Positions 1-9,840 are shown, counted from the first letter of the stretch. The stretch is DNA of 37,209 nt from Frankiales bacterium (GCA_025465135.1 JAODNA010000112.1:1-37209); one strand, 5' to 3'. Numbers and translations: made by a program. The notes: generated by a model not told the origin, from the sequence alone.

Positions 1-126
1 AGCGGCGGAGGCGTCGGCGACCCGGCGCTTCGCGTCCGACGAGCTGTCGGCCTGGGCCGGCGGAGCCGCCAGCGGCGCCAGCAGGGCCAGCAGGGCCGCG
101 GCGATCGCCGTACGGCGCAGGCGCAC
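1..126 (-). CDS. N-terminus of a secreted protein, likely a murein hydrolase/M23-type peptidase downstream of ftsX (partial, runs off window)
   Basis: Reverse-strand GTG at 126 with upstream GAGGAGGGG gives VRLRRTAIAAALLALLAPLAAPPAQADSSSDAKRRVADASAA, a signal peptide plus start of a charged region. The position after ftsEX matches the common actinobacterial ftsE-ftsX-M23 peptidase order. Catalytic domain not visible. Confidence 0.5.
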   Translation of the reverse strand, partial: MRLRRTAIAAALLALLAPLAAPPAQADSSSDAKRRVADASAA

Positions 127-206
127 CGGTCCCCTCCTCGCCCCAGACGTCACAAATCGCCCCATGAGTACCACGGCCGGCCCGCCGTCGGGGGGACTTC
201 CGGGGA

Positions 207-1115
207 TCAGACCCGAAGGTGTCGCCGGAGCGTGAAGAACGACGAGATTCCGGTCAGCGCAACCCCGACGATGAACAGCCACGGCACGATGGCGATGACG
301 TCGCGCCAGCCCACGAACGCGGTGAACTTGAGCATCGGCTTGAGCAACCGGTCGACCAGCACGGCCTTGAGCGCGGCCAGACCCGCGGCGGCGAACGCGG
401 CGCCGACGATCCCGACGAGCACGCCCTCGAGCAGGAACGGCAGCTGGATGTAGAGGTTGCTCGCACCGACGAGCCGCATGATCCCGGTCTCCCGGCGGCG
501 GCTGAACGCGGCCACGCGGATCGTGTTGCCGATGAGCAGCACCGCCGCCAGGATCTGGATCGCGGCCACGACCCAGGCGACGAGCTGCAGCCGACGCAGG
601 ACCCGGAAGAACGGGTCGAGGAGCGCCTTCTGGTCCTGGATTTCCTCGACCCCCGGGGAGTCTCGGAAGGCGCTCGCGAGGTCTTCGTACTTGGTCGGGT
701 CCTTCAGCTTCACCCGCAGTGACTCCGGCAGCGCGTCGGGCGTCACGTTCTGCACCAGGTCGGGCGAGCCCTTGAACTGCTTCTTGAAGTTCTCGAAGGC
801 CTGCTGCTGCGACTCGTAGTAGACCTTTGCGACCAGCGGGTTGGCGGAGACCTCCTGGAGCAGCTGTGAGCGCTGCTCGTCGGTCACCGCGCTGCCGTTG
901 CAGTTGGCGCCCTTGCTGCCGTCACCGCAGAGGTACATCGAGACCTCGACCTTGTCGTACCAGAAGTCCTTCATGGCGCTGACCTGCCGCTGCGCGAGCA
1001 GGCCGGCGCCGAAGATGGCGAGGCTGATGGCGACGGTCACGACGCCGGCGATCGTCATCGTCAGGTTGCGACGCAGGCCGATGCCGATCTCGGAGAGGAC
1101 GAACGAGGCGCGCAT
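207..1115 (-). CDS. ftsX: Cell division ABC transporter permease FtsX
   Basis: 302 aa; MRASFVLSEIGIGLRRNLTMTIAGVVTVAISLAIFGAGLL N-terminus, extracellular loop, three C-terminal TM segments; adjacent to ftsE. Confidence 0.93.
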   Translation of the reverse strand: MRASFVLSEIGIGLRRNLTMTIAGVVTVAISLAIFGAGLLAQRQVSAMKDFWYDKVEVSMYLCGDGSKGANCNGSAVTDEQRSQLLQEVSANPLVAKVYYESQQQAFENFKKQFKGSPDLVQNVTPDALPESLRVKLKDPTKYEDLASAFRDSPGVEEIQDQKALLDPFFRVLRRLQLVAWVVAAIQILAAVLLIGNTIRVAAFSRRRETGIMRLVGASNLYIQLPFLLEGVLVGIVGAAFAAAGLAALKAVLVDRLLKPMLKFTAFVGWRDVIAIVPWLFIVGVALTGISSFFTLRRHLRV

Positions 1116-1119
1116 CGGC

Positions 1120-1809
1120 TCAGGCTCCGTATCCGTAGACGCCGCGCGTCTGGTCGCGCACGACCTTGCCCATCGACAGCTCGACGACGCGTCGGCGCAT
1201 CGAGTCGACGATCGCGGCGTCGTGGGTGGCCATGACGACGGTGGTGCCCGTGCGGTTGATCCGGTCGAGCAGCTTCATGATGCCGACGGAGGTGCTCGGG
1301 TCGAGGTTGCCGGTCGGCTCGTCGGCGATCAGGATCATCGGGCGGTTGACGAAGGCCCGGGCGACGGCGACGCGCTGCTGCTCGCCGCCGGAGAGCTCGT
1401 CGGGCATGCGCTGCGACTTGCCCTCGAGGCCCACCAGGTCGAGCACCTCGGGCACGACCTTGCTGATCTGGTGGTGCGGCTTGCCGATCACCTCGAGGGC
1501 GAAGGCGACGTTCTGGAAGACGTTCTTGTTGGGCAGCAGCCGGAAGTCCTGGAAGACGCACCCGATGCTGCGCCGCAGCGCGGGCACCTTCCAGTGGCTG
1601 AGGCGGGCGAGGTCCTTGCCCGCGACGTGGACGCTGCCCGCCGTGGGGGTCTCCTCCTTGAGCAGGAGGCGCAGGAAGGTGGACTTGCCCGAGCCGCTCG
1701 ACCCGACCAGGAAGACGAACTCGCCCTTCTCGATGTCGACGGTGACGTCATCGAGGGCTGGCCGGGCGCTGGCGGGGTAGGTCTTGCTCACGTGCTCGAG
1801 GCGGATCAT
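1120..1809 (-). CDS. ftsE: Cell division ATP-binding protein FtsE
   Basis: Walker [10 protein letters not shown], signature [14 protein letters not shown], Walker [14 protein letters not shown]. Start trimmed to [12 protein letters not shown] (ATG at 1809) instead of the 1914 ORF start. Confidence 0.94.
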   Translation of the reverse strand: MIRLEHVSKTYPASARPALDDVTVDIEKGEFVFLVGSSGSGKSTFLRLLLKEETPTAGSVHVAGKDLARLSHWKVPALRRSIGCVFQDFRLLPNKNVFQNVAFALEVIGKPHHQISKVVPEVLDLVGLEGKSQRMPDELSGGEQQRVAVARAFVNRPMILIADEPTGNLDPSTSVGIMKLLDRINRTGTTVVMATHDAAIVDSMRRRVVELSMGKVVRDQTRGVYGYGA

Positions 1810-1912
1810 CGAGGCCCATCGTAAGTGCGCCGGAGGCTCCAGGAGGGGGCGACAGGCGCCGATGGGCAGGACGAGGGACAATGGACCCCCGACGCAGGGA
1901 AGGGAGCACGGC

Positions 1913-2095
1913 ATGGCCTACGACGACCTGCTGTGCGCCGCCTGCTCCGGGCGTGTCGTCGACGGCGGCTGCCCGACCTGCCGGGTCACCCGGCAGGGCC
2001 TCCCGGCAGCTCCGCACCTGCCTGCCGGGGCGCTGCTGGCGCTCGCGGCGCTCCTGACGCTGCTCCTCGTCCTCGCCGACCACCTGCCGCTCTAG
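1913..2095 (+). CDS. Small zinc-ribbon-like single-TM protein
   Basis: ATG at 1913 preceded by AGGGAG; 60 aa [30 protein letters not shown]...[21 protein letters not shown] with CxxC...CxxC followed by one TM helix. Confidence 0.6.
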   Translation: MAYDDLLCAACSGRVVDGGCPTCRVTRQGLPAAPHLPAGALLALAALLTLLLVLADHLPL

Positions 2096-2104
2096 CGGCC
2101 CGGG

Positions 2105-2659
2105 TCAGATCCGGGCGGCAGGGCGGCGGCCGGCGAGTGCGGCCACCAGCCCGATCAGCAGCAGCCAGCTGCCCAGCGCCAGCGTGGGCAGGAGCGGCGC
2201 AGGGCCGGTTCGCGGCAGGGTCGAGGGCGACCCGCTGCCCGAGGTGGTGCCCGGCCGCAGACCGCCCGCGATGCACACGGTTCCGGGCGGGGCCGGGGAG
2301 GCCGTTCCGTTGTTGATCTGCCCGCAGTCGACCGTGGGGCTCGGCGCTGTGCCGGGGTTGATCCCGCCGGCCTGGCAGATCACGCCCGGATCGAGGCCGG
2401 GTGACGACGTGCCGTCGGCGGTCTGGCCGCAGTCGGTCGTGCCCGTCGGCGCGTGACTGGCGTCCGGCGAGGGGTCGGCCGAGGCCGTGGGCGTAGCGAC
2501 CGGGGACGCGGTCGGGGACGCCGCGGCGGACGCGGTCGCGCTCGGGTCGGCGCTGGGGGTCGGATCCGCCCAGGCCGAGCCGCTCGCAGCGAGGAGCAGG
2601 AAGCCGGCCAGGCCGGCGGTGCCGATAACTCGTCGTACGGCGTACATGCGGTCCCCCAT
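2105..2659 (-). CDS. Secreted LPXTG-anchored protein with Pro/Thr/Ala-rich region and two Cys repeats
   Basis: Signal peptide (AGLAGFLLLAASGSAWA), low-complexity region, two DCGQ...C.AGG..PGT repeats, then LPRTG, hydrophobic segment and RR tail (sortase sorting signal). Confidence 0.75.
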   Translation of the reverse strand: MGDRMYAVRRVIGTAGLAGFLLLAASGSAWADPTPSADPSATASAAASPTASPVATPTASADPSPDASHAPTGTTDCGQTADGTSSPGLDPGVICQAGGINPGTAPSPTVDCGQINNGTASPAPPGTVCIAGGLRPGTTSGSGSPSTLPRTGPAPLLPTLALGSWLLLIGLVAALAGRRPAARI

Positions 2660-2708
2660 GGTCGTCGGTCGCCTCGACGGTCGGACGCAGCGACCGGCGG
2701 ATCGGTTC

Positions 2709-3830
2709 CTACTCCTCCGCGGACGTCCGGCGCCAGCGGATGGTCGCCTCGACGAACTCGTCGATCTCCCCGTCGAGCACCCCGCCCGTGTTGCCCGTCT
2801 CCGTGCCGGTTCGCAGGTCCTTGACCATCTGGTAGGGGTGGATGACGTAGTTGCGGATCTGCGAGCCGAAGGCGATCTCGCCCTTGCCGCCGCGGATGGC
2901 GTCCATGGTGGCCGCCTCCTCCTGCCGCTTCAGCTCGAGCAGCTTGGTCTGCAGCACGACCATCGCGGTGGCGCGGTTCTGGATCTGGGAGCGCTCGTTC
3001 TGGCAGGACACGACGATGCCGGTGGGCAGGTGCGTGATGCGTACGGCGGAGTCGGTCGTGTTGACGCCCTGCCCACCGGGTCCGCTCGAGCGGAAGACGT
3101 CGACCCGGATGTCCTTCTCGTCGACCTCGACCGCGTCGGCTGCCTCGACGACCGGGGTGACGTCGATCATCGCGAACGACGTCTGCCGCCTCGCCTGGTT
3201 GTCGAAGGGCGAGATGCGAACGAGGCGGTGTACGCCGTGCTCGCCGGCGAGAGTGCCATAGGCGTACGGCGCCTTCACCTGGAACACGACCGACTTCACG
3301 CCGGCCTCCTCCGCCTCCTGCCACTCGAGGACGTCGACGCCGTAGCCGTGCCGCTCGGCCCAGCGCGAGTACATCCGCCACAGCATCAGCGCCCAGTCCT
3401 GGCTGTCGACGCCGCCGGCGCCGGGCGTGATCTGGACGAGCGCGTCGCGGTGGTCGTAGGGACCCGACAGCAGGGTGCGCACCTCGAGGGAGGCGATCTC
3501 GCGCTTGACCTTGTCGAGCTCGGTGTGGGCCTCGTCGAGAGTGCTCTCGTCGCTCTCCTCCGCGGCCATCTCGAACAGCACCGACAGGTCGTCGAGCCGG
3601 CGCCGCAGTCCTTCGACCCGCTCGATGTCGCTCTGCACCGTCGACAGGCGGGTCGTGACCTCCTGCGCCTTCGCGGTGTCGTCCCACAGGTCCGGGGCGC
3701 CGGCCTGCTCCTCGAGGTCTCCGAGCTCGATCCGCAGCCGCGGGATGTCGAGCACCTTCTCGATGCTCGCGAGGGTCGCGTCGAGGGCCTGCAGGTCCCC
3801 CGAGACGTCGTTGCTGCGTTCGACCGGCAC
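2709..3830 (-). CDS. prfB: Peptide chain release factor 2
   Basis: GGQ motif ([26 protein letters not shown]) and RF2-specific SPF tripeptide ([11 protein letters not shown]). Continuous ORF with no programmed frameshift. Confidence 0.96.
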   Translation of the reverse strand: MPVERSNDVSGDLQALDATLASIEKVLDIPRLRIELGDLEEQAGAPDLWDDTAKAQEVTTRLSTVQSDIERVEGLRRRLDDLSVLFEMAAEESDESTLDEAHTELDKVKREIASLEVRTLLSGPYDHRDALVQITPGAGGVDSQDWALMLWRMYSRWAERHGYGVDVLEWQEAEEAGVKSVVFQVKAPYAYGTLAGEHGVHRLVRISPFDNQARRQTSFAMIDVTPVVEAADAVEVDEKDIRVDVFRSSGPGGQGVNTTDSAVRITHLPTGIVVSCQNERSQIQNRATAMVVLQTKLLELKRQEEAATMDAIRGGKGEIAFGSQIRNYVIHPYQMVKDLRTGTETGNTGGVLDGEIDEFVEATIRWRRTSAEE

Positions 3831-3857
3831 GAGGATCGAGCCTAGCCGCGCAGCGGG

Positions 3858-4877
3858 CTAGCCGAGGGCGGCCGCCGCGTCGACCTCGCCGTAGCCGTAG
3901 ACCGGATCGCGACCGGGCAGACCCAGGTCGGTCGCGGTCGAGAGCAGCCGGTCGTGGACCTGCTGCACCGTCATGCCCCGGCTGAACATCAGGGCGGCCA
4001 CCCCCGCCACGAACGGAGTTGCGAACGACGTGCCCTCGACCTGGTCATAGCCGCGCGGCGTTGACCCGCCGCCGACTCCGACAGTGGTCGGGCTGCCGAG
4101 CTGGGCGCTGGTCGTCCAGATGAGCTCGTCGGTGGCGGGATCGGTCGTCTCGCCGCCGCCGGGTGCGACGAGGTAGTCGACGGTCATGGTCGCGTCGCCC
4201 TGGCTGTACTCCGCCCGCGTGCCTTGCTTGCTGACCGCGCCGACGCAAAGGACATGCGCCATCGCGGCCGGCTTCTGGCACACCGGTAGCGCGTCGTTGC
4301 CCGCACCGGCAACGACGAGCACCCCCCGTCGCCAGGCATCGTCAATGGCGGCTTGCATCTCTGCCTCCCCGCTCGCCTTGAACAGTGCGTCTCCGACTCC
4401 CGGGATGGTCGCCTGGCTCACGTTGATCACCCGCGCGCCCTGTGCGACCGCGTAGCCGATCGCGGTCGTCAGCGCGTTGAAGTCCACGGTGCAGCCGGCG
4501 CCGTCGCGCAGCGGCAGGATCTTGGCGCGCGGCGCAACGCCGGCGATCCCGATCCCGTTGTCGGCTCGGGCGGCAATGACGCCCGCCACCTCGGTGCCGT
4601 GCCCGCAGTCATCGGTCACCGTGCCCGTGCCAGTGAAGTCCTTTCCCTGCAGCAAGGCGCCCTGCAGGTCGGGGTGCTGGAAGTCGACGCCGCTGTCGAT
4701 GACGGCAACGGTCACTCCTTCGCCGCGGGTCAGCTTCCAGGCCTGGGCGGCATGGATCTCGTCGAGCCCCCACTGGTGGGAGCGAAGCGGGTCGCGGCGC
4801 ATGGACGCGTTCGCCCCCGCACTCATGGTGAGGACGACGGACCCGGTGATCAGCATGCACACCACTCGGCGAGACAT
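3858..4877 (-). CDS. S8 family subtilisin-like serine protease
   Basis: Signal-like N-terminus; catalytic triad motifs VAVIDSGVD, CGHGTEVAGVIA, GTSFATPFVAGVAAL. Confidence 0.92.
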   Translation of the reverse strand: MSRRVVCMLITGSVVLTMSAGANASMRRDPLRSHQWGLDEIHAAQAWKLTRGEGVTVAVIDSGVDFQHPDLQGALLQGKDFTGTGTVTDDCGHGTEVAGVIAARADNGIGIAGVAPRAKILPLRDGAGCTVDFNALTTAIGYAVAQGARVINVSQATIPGVGDALFKASGEAEMQAAIDDAWRRGVLVVAGAGNDALPVCQKPAAMAHVLCVGAVSKQGTRAEYSQGDATMTVDYLVAPGGGETTDPATDELIWTTSAQLGSPTTVGVGGGSTPRGYDQVEGTSFATPFVAGVAALMFSRGMTVQQVHDRLLSTATDLGLPGRDPVYGYGEVDAAAALG

Positions 4878-4917
4878 GGACCTGAGAGTGCGGTCGAGGC
4901 TCCGAGGTTCGGGTGAA

Positions 4918-5361
4918 TCAGGGAGCGACGAGCGGCGCCCGTGCGTGTGCGACCGCGGTGACCGTCACCCTGCCGATGCCGAGCCAACCGCTGAACGGAA
5001 GTCGCACCACGCGCGTGGCGGTGACCGTCGCCGTGGTCTGAGCGGCGTCGAGGCCGGCCGTCAGCTGCAGCCCCGGCTGCCCCTCCGCTGCACGGGCGCC
5101 ATAGGTGCTCACCACCCGCTCGACGTCGTCGAGCGAGAGCGGGATGGCCTCGCCGAGGCCGTTCTGGTAGACGGCTCCCTGGTCCAGCTGCTGGGCCGCG
5201 GCGACGGCTGCGCCGTCTGCTGCACTGGCAGCGCCACGCTTCGCCAGGATCACGGCGCTGACATCGACGACGACCGTGACGAGCACGAGGAGCAGGGCGG
5301 CGAAGCCCAGGACGAGCAGCAGGATCGTGCCGTCCTCACCCTGGGGGCGGCGGCGCTTCAC
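4918..5361 (-). CDS. TadG/Rv3654c-like pilus-assembly membrane protein
   Basis: N-terminal EDGTILLLVLGFAALLLVLVTVVVDVSAVILAKRGAASAADGAAVAAAQ, typical of TadE/G-like proteins; last gene of the tad operon. Confidence 0.75.
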   Translation of the reverse strand: MKRRRPQGEDGTILLLVLGFAALLLVLVTVVVDVSAVILAKRGAASAADGAAVAAAQQLDQGAVYQNGLGEAIPLSLDDVERVVSTYGARAAEGQPGLQLTAGLDAAQTTATVTATRVVRLPFSGWLGIGRVTVTAVAHARAPLVAP

Positions 5362-5810
5362 GGCGGGCTCTGCTTGAACCGGTCGACGTACTCCACGTGG
5401 GTGCCTGTCACCGGTATGCCGACCCGGCCCTTGCCGAAGAAGCTCCCGACGAAGGGCAGGGAGACGGTGTAGGAGACCCTGACCTCGACGCGCTGGCCGC
5501 TGCTCAGGTCACAGGGGCTCGGGTCGCACGTGAAGGCCGGCACCACCGAGCCTGCGACGCCCTGGTCCTTGAGAGCGAGGTCGACGGCCTTCGCGGCGCG
5601 CGCGTAGCCCTCATCCGGGGTGTCCGCGCGCGCGAAGGCCCGGCCGGCCTGCCGGGAGGCCTCCGTGACGGCGAACGCCGCGCCCTGGATCTGGAACACC
5701 GCGAGCAGGGCGTAGAACAACGGGATCATCAGCAGCAGCGACAGGTAGACGAACTCGACCATCGCGTTGCCGGCGTCGCCGTGCGGCCGCGGGCGAGGCG
5801 TCGGCATCAC
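5358..5810 (-). CDS. TadE-like pseudopilin
   Basis: GDAGNAMVEFVYLSLLLMIPLFYALLAVFQ with Glu at +5 after Gly; overlaps the next gene start. Confidence 0.8.
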   Translation of the reverse strand: MMPTPRPRPHGDAGNAMVEFVYLSLLLMIPLFYALLAVFQIQGAAFAVTEASRQAGRAFARADTPDEGYARAAKAVDLALKDQGVAGSVVPAFTCDPSPCDLSSGQRVEVRVSYTVSLPFVGSFFGKGRVGIPVTGTHVEYVDRFKQSPP

Positions 5811-6211
5811 CGGCTCTCCTCGAGGGCGTGGCCGTGCACGGTGATGCGGAACGGCGTGAGCTTGGGGACGAACAGCGGCGCCGGTCCGGAGATGGTGACC
5901 TCGACGATCCCGGGATCGGTGGGGTCGGGCCGCACCGTGACGGTCATTCTTCGGGCCAGGGAGTCGGAAAGCCCCGTCGCCATGGCTTCACGGGCGCGCT
6001 CGGCCCCGTCGGCGTCGGTGCGGTCCGCGTTGGCGGCGTAGCGCGCGCCCTCGGCCGCGGCCGACGCCATGACGTTGCGGATGTGCAGGACGACACCGAG
6101 CTGGAAGATCACGAGGAAGAGGAAGAGGAGCAGGGCCAGCACACCGACGAACTCGACGACGGCTGCGCCGGCCTCCGCCGTACGACGGCGCCGCGGCGCC
6201 GCGGAGCTCAT
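5807..6211 (-). CDS. TadE-like pseudopilin
   Basis: MSSAAPRRRRTAEAGAAVVEFVGVLALLLFLFLVIFQLGVVLHIRNVMASAAAEGARYA. ATG at 6211 chosen over the 6511 ORF start because the upstream extension overlaps the adjacent gene out of frame. Confidence 0.82.
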   Translation of the reverse strand: MSSAAPRRRRTAEAGAAVVEFVGVLALLLFLFLVIFQLGVVLHIRNVMASAAAEGARYAANADRTDADGAERAREAMATGLSDSLARRMTVTVRPDPTDPGIVEVTISGPAPLFVPKLTPFRITVHGHALEESR

Positions 6212-6423
6212 CCGCCGCTCGGGCCCTTCACGCTGTCGAGGGCGCTGCCCAGGATGTCGCTGAGCTTCGGTCCGGCGACCTGCCAGAGAACGGTGACGAG
6301 GCCGGCGGTCATCAACGTGATGAGCACCCAGCCCGGTACGTCGCCCCGCTCGCGGTCCCCGCCGGTCAGGAGGCGCGCCTGCACGGCGACGTACAAGGCC
6401 AGCGGGGTCAGGCTCTGGGGCAC
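6208..6423 (-). CDS. Small Flp pilin-like membrane protein
   Basis: GTG start at 6423 with AGGAGG upstream; VPQSLTPLALYVAVQARLLTGGDRERGDVPGWVLITLMTAGLVTVLWQVAGPKLSDILGSALDSVKGPSGG; lies between tadC and tadE; overlaps tadE start. Confidence 0.65.
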   Translation of the reverse strand: MPQSLTPLALYVAVQARLLTGGDRERGDVPGWVLITLMTAGLVTVLWQVAGPKLSDILGSALDSVKGPSGG

Positions 6424-6500
6424 GGCGTCCTCCTGGTGGGGTCGGCAGCAGGGTTCGACATGACCCGCGCGGATCCTGCCGCCATCCGGGTGACACGCCT

Positions 6501-7442
6501 TCACCCCGCAACCAGCTGCAGCCCGTAGAAGCCGGGGAAGAGCGCGAACACCACGGTCACCGGGAGGACGAAGAAGACAACCGGGACCATCATGCCGATC
6601 TCGCGCCGGCCGGCCGACTCCAGCAGGGCCCGCTTGCCGGCCTCGCGGACGTCGACGGCCTGCGCCCGCATGACCTCCGCCAGCGGGGTGCCTCGCTCGA
6701 CGGCCACCGCGACGCCGTCGACGAACCGCGCGAGCGGCGCCAGGGAGGTACGGCGGGCGACCCCTTCCAGTGCCTGGACGAGCGAGGCGCCGGCGCGTGC
6801 CTCGCCGAGGGCGCGCCCGAGCTCGCGCGTGAGCTCGCCGTGCGAGATCCGCGTTACGCGCTCGAGCGCACCGACCGGCCCCTCGCCCGCGGTGATCGCG
6901 AGCGCCAGCAGCTCGGCGATCGTCGGGAACTCGGCGAGCATCCGCTCCTCGCGACGGGCGACCTGGCGGGTGAGGTAGCGGTCGCGGGCCAGAACGCCGC
7001 CGACCGTGAAGATGACGGCTGACAGCAGCAGCAGGATCGGGTTGGTCCCCCCGCCACCCAGCACCGAGAGCACGACGAGACCGAGTGCCGCGGCCAGACC
7101 GAACGCGCCCCAGATGACCTGCTCGGCACGGAACTGCTCGAGGGTGAGCTCGGTGCCGAGCTGGTCGAGTCGCCGGCGCACCCCTCCGACGCCGCCGACC
7201 CAGCGGTCGACGACCTTCATGAGGTCACCGAGCACCGGTCGGAGGACGCGCTCGAGGGTCGGGAAGGGGGTGAGCACGTCGGACCGCGCGAGCAGCCGGG
7301 ACGGCCTCGGCGCGTCGCGGAGGTACGGCGCCAAACGCGCGTCGAGGCTGGGGCGGCGGGCCATGGGAGTTCCGGTCGCGGCGAGCCACAGCCCGCAGCC
7401 GGCGACCACGCCGAGGATGAGCCCGAGCAGGGTCGGGCTCAC
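6501..7442 (-). CDS. tadC: Type II secretion system F-domain protein, TadC
   Basis: GTG start overlapping tadB stop (GTGA); T2SSF features such as LAEFPTIAELLALAITAGEGPVGALERV and C-terminal TM FFVLPVTVVFALFPGFYGLQLV. Confidence 0.85.
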   Translation of the reverse strand: MSPTLLGLILGVVAGCGLWLAATGTPMARRPSLDARLAPYLRDAPRPSRLLARSDVLTPFPTLERVLRPVLGDLMKVVDRWVGGVGGVRRRLDQLGTELTLEQFRAEQVIWGAFGLAAALGLVVLSVLGGGGTNPILLLLSAVIFTVGGVLARDRYLTRQVARREERMLAEFPTIAELLALAITAGEGPVGALERVTRISHGELTRELGRALGEARAGASLVQALEGVARRTSLAPLARFVDGVAVAVERGTPLAEVMRAQAVDVREAGKRALLESAGRREIGMMVPVVFFVLPVTVVFALFPGFYGLQLVAG

Positions 7443-8296
7443 TTCAGGACCCGCCGCTCGGTGGGCAGCCGGGCGATCCGGATCATGATCCGGTAGGCGA
7501 GGAAGGAGACTGCGCCGCCGCCGATCAGGACGACGGCGCCTGCCGGCTGGTTGTAGGCGGCAACCGCCTGCGGCTTCGTCGACAGCATCAGCAGGATCAG
7601 CCAGGGCGCGGCCAGCGCGAGCCGTGCCGCGTTGACGGTCCAGCCCTGTCGGGTCTCCAGCTCGGCACGCGTGCGGGCGTCCTCGCGCAAGAACTGCGAG
7701 AGCGTGCGCAGCAGTCGCCCGAGGTCGGTGCCACCGACCTCGCGGACCATCCGCAGCGCCTCGATCACGCGGTCGCCCACCGGGTCCGACAGCGCGACCT
7801 TCAGCCGGTCGAGCGACTCGTTGAAGCGCCCCGTGGCGCGGTAGTCCTCGCCGAACCGCCGGAACGGCGATCGCAGCTGCTCCGGCCCGCGGACGCCCAA
7901 TGCGGTCAAGGCCTCCGGCAGCGACAGTCCCGCGCGCACTCCGCTGGCGAGGTTGTCGACCGCCTCCGGCCACAGCTCGCGCAGCTCTACCGAGCGCTGG
8001 GCCCGGCGCCTGCGGACAAGAGCGAACGGCACCAGCGAGGCGAAGCCGCCGAAGGCGAGCGCGATGACCGGGACCCGGGACGTGCCGAGGACCAGCACGG
8101 CGACCACCACGCCGAGCGTCGCACTCGCGGCTGTCAGCTGTCCTGGGCTGACGCCTTCGATGCCGGCCTGCGCGAGCAGCTCGCGGGTCCGCTCCTGCCA
8201 GCCGTCCGAGGACCTCGCTGCGGACGGGGTGCGGCTGCCGGACCGCCAGACGAGGAGGCAGCCGAGACCGAAGAGCAGGCCGAGCAGCGCGCCCAT
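7439..8296 (-). CDS. tadB: Type II secretion system F-domain protein, TadB
   Basis: MGALLGLLFGLGCLLVWRSG... LPEALTALGVRGPEQL...REVGGTDLGRLLRTLSQFLREDARTRAELETRQ; start trimmed to ATG 8296. Confidence 0.85.
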   Translation of the reverse strand: MGALLGLLFGLGCLLVWRSGSRTPSAARSSDGWQERTRELLAQAGIEGVSPGQLTAASATLGVVVAVLVLGTSRVPVIALAFGGFASLVPFALVRRRRAQRSVELRELWPEAVDNLASGVRAGLSLPEALTALGVRGPEQLRSPFRRFGEDYRATGRFNESLDRLKVALSDPVGDRVIEALRMVREVGGTDLGRLLRTLSQFLREDARTRAELETRQGWTVNAARLALAAPWLILLMLSTKPQAVAAYNQPAGAVVLIGGGAVSFLAYRIMIRIARLPTERRVLK

Positions 8297-8297
8297 G

Positions 8298-9527
8298 TCA
8301 GGCGGTCTCCTGCGCCAGCAGGCGCGGCAGGTCTGCCCCGACCCAGTCATAGCGCTCGGCGTGCGGGGGGTAGCCGTCGGCGCGGACGAGTCGACCTGCC
8401 CGGGTGGTGAAGATGTCAGCGGTCTCCACGACGTCACCCTCCACGCGTCCCGGCACGGCGACGACCTCCCGGACGCGGCGATGTCCCTGAGCGTCCTTCG
8501 CGATGTGCACGACGAGGTCGACGCAGCTCGCGACCGTCGGTACGACGAAGGCATGGCCGACGTTCTCGCCGGCCAGGAGAGGCAGGGTGCACATCTTGAC
8601 GATCGCCTCGCGCGCCGAGTTGGCGTGCAGCGAGCACATTCCAGGCAGCCCACTATTGAGTGCGATGAGAAGGTCAAGACATTCTTCTTGTCTGACCTCT
8701 CCCACGATGATGCGGTCGGGACGCATGCGCAGCGCCTCCTTCACCAGACGACGGAGCCGGATCTCACCGGTGCCCTCGAGGTTCGGTTGACGCGTCTGCA
8801 TGGCGACGACGTCCGGCAGCGGCAGCCGCAGCTCGAAGACCTCCTCGCAGGTGATGACCCGCTCGCGCCCTGGGATGGAGGCGGCGAGGCAGTTCAGCAA
8901 CGTCGTCTTGCCTGCCTGGGTGCCGCCGGCGACGATCACGTTGAGGCCCGCGGCAATGGAGGCCTCGAGGAACCGCGCGGCCTGGGCCGTCACCGTGCCG
9001 AGCTGAACCAGCTCGTCCAGGCTGCTCGCGGACAGCACGAACTTGCGGATGTTGACCGACCAGTGCAGTCGCGTGATGTCGGGGATCACGACGTGGAGCC
9101 GAGACCCGTCAGGGAGCATCGCGTCGACGAACGGGGTGGACAGATCGACCCGTCGTCCTGTGGCCTTCAGCATCTTCTCGACGAGGTCGCGCACCTGGCC
9201 GTCGTTGAGGATCGTCGTCGTCAGCTCTGACGAGCCGCGCCGCGCGAAGAAGACGCGACCCGGCTCGGTGATCCAGCTCTCCTCGACGGTCGGGTCGTCG
9301 AGATGGCGCTGCAGCGGACCGAACCCGGCGACCGCGTCGTAGACAGCCCGAGCTGCTGTCCGGGAGTCGGGCAAGGGGGCCAGGGTCGAGGTCAGCGCGC
9401 GCTCGTCGTAGTCGGCGATGACCTCGTCGACGAGGCGGCGGACCGCGGCCCGGTCCTCGATCGGATCGAGCCCACGACGGCGTACGAGCTCTCGCACCTC
9501 CGCCTCGACCGTGTCGACCGCGCTCAT
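8298..9527 (-). CDS. tadA: Tad pilus secretion ATPase, CpaF/TadA family
   Basis: Walker A IVAGGTQAGKTTLLNCLAASIP, Asp box VITCEEVFELRLP, RPDRIIVGEVRQEECLDLL, SLHANSAREAI; start trimmed to ATG 9527. Confidence 0.93.
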   Translation of the reverse strand: MSAVDTVEAEVRELVRRRGLDPIEDRAAVRRLVDEVIADYDERALTSTLAPLPDSRTAARAVYDAVAGFGPLQRHLDDPTVEESWITEPGRVFFARRGSSELTTTILNDGQVRDLVEKMLKATGRRVDLSTPFVDAMLPDGSRLHVVIPDITRLHWSVNIRKFVLSASSLDELVQLGTVTAQAARFLEASIAAGLNVIVAGGTQAGKTTLLNCLAASIPGRERVITCEEVFELRLPLPDVVAMQTRQPNLEGTGEIRLRRLVKEALRMRPDRIIVGEVRQEECLDLLIALNSGLPGMCSLHANSAREAIVKMCTLPLLAGENVGHAFVVPTVASCVDLVVHIAKDAQGHRRVREVVAVPGRVEGDVVETADIFTTRAGRLVRADGYPPHAERYDWVGADLPRLLAQETA

Positions 9528-9840
9528 CGCGCTCGCCGCCTCTCTGCTCCTCGAGCGACGACCGTAGAGGACTACTCCGTCCGACGCACGTGGCCCTGTG
9601 GACGGGGACCCGGGGGCCCGATCGGCAGTCTGCACCGGCGCGCCGGGGTCCCATCTGGTCATCCCTGGTGCCCGCTCGGAAACGGATGATCGCCTGAAGG
9701 GACAGTTCGGCCCGGATTTCGTTGACGCGTCCTAGCCCTGCGTCCAGAGTCCGTTTCTGCTCGGCGACCCAGCGTTAGCACGGGACGCCGGCAACGGGGG
9801 AGACATGCACGGAGCGTCGTTGGATACTCGGCGTACCCGC

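Noticed and set aside
2709-3830. Programmed +1 frameshift in prfB
   Set aside because: The reading frame is continuous from the N-terminus; no in-frame stop near codon 26.
2380-3845. Long ORFs overlapping prfB on both strands
   Set aside because: prfB is certain; overlapping frames have no recognisable domain.
3858-4877. Mycosin (MycP) of a type VII secretion system
   Set aside because: No C-terminal TM helix is visible and no T7SS core genes lie beside it; linkage is to tad genes.
9663-9804. Riboswitch (for example c-di-GMP) in the tadA/lipoprotein intergenic region
   Set aside because: Only a loose GAAACGGA...TCCGTTTC inverted repeat; no conserved aptamer core recognised.
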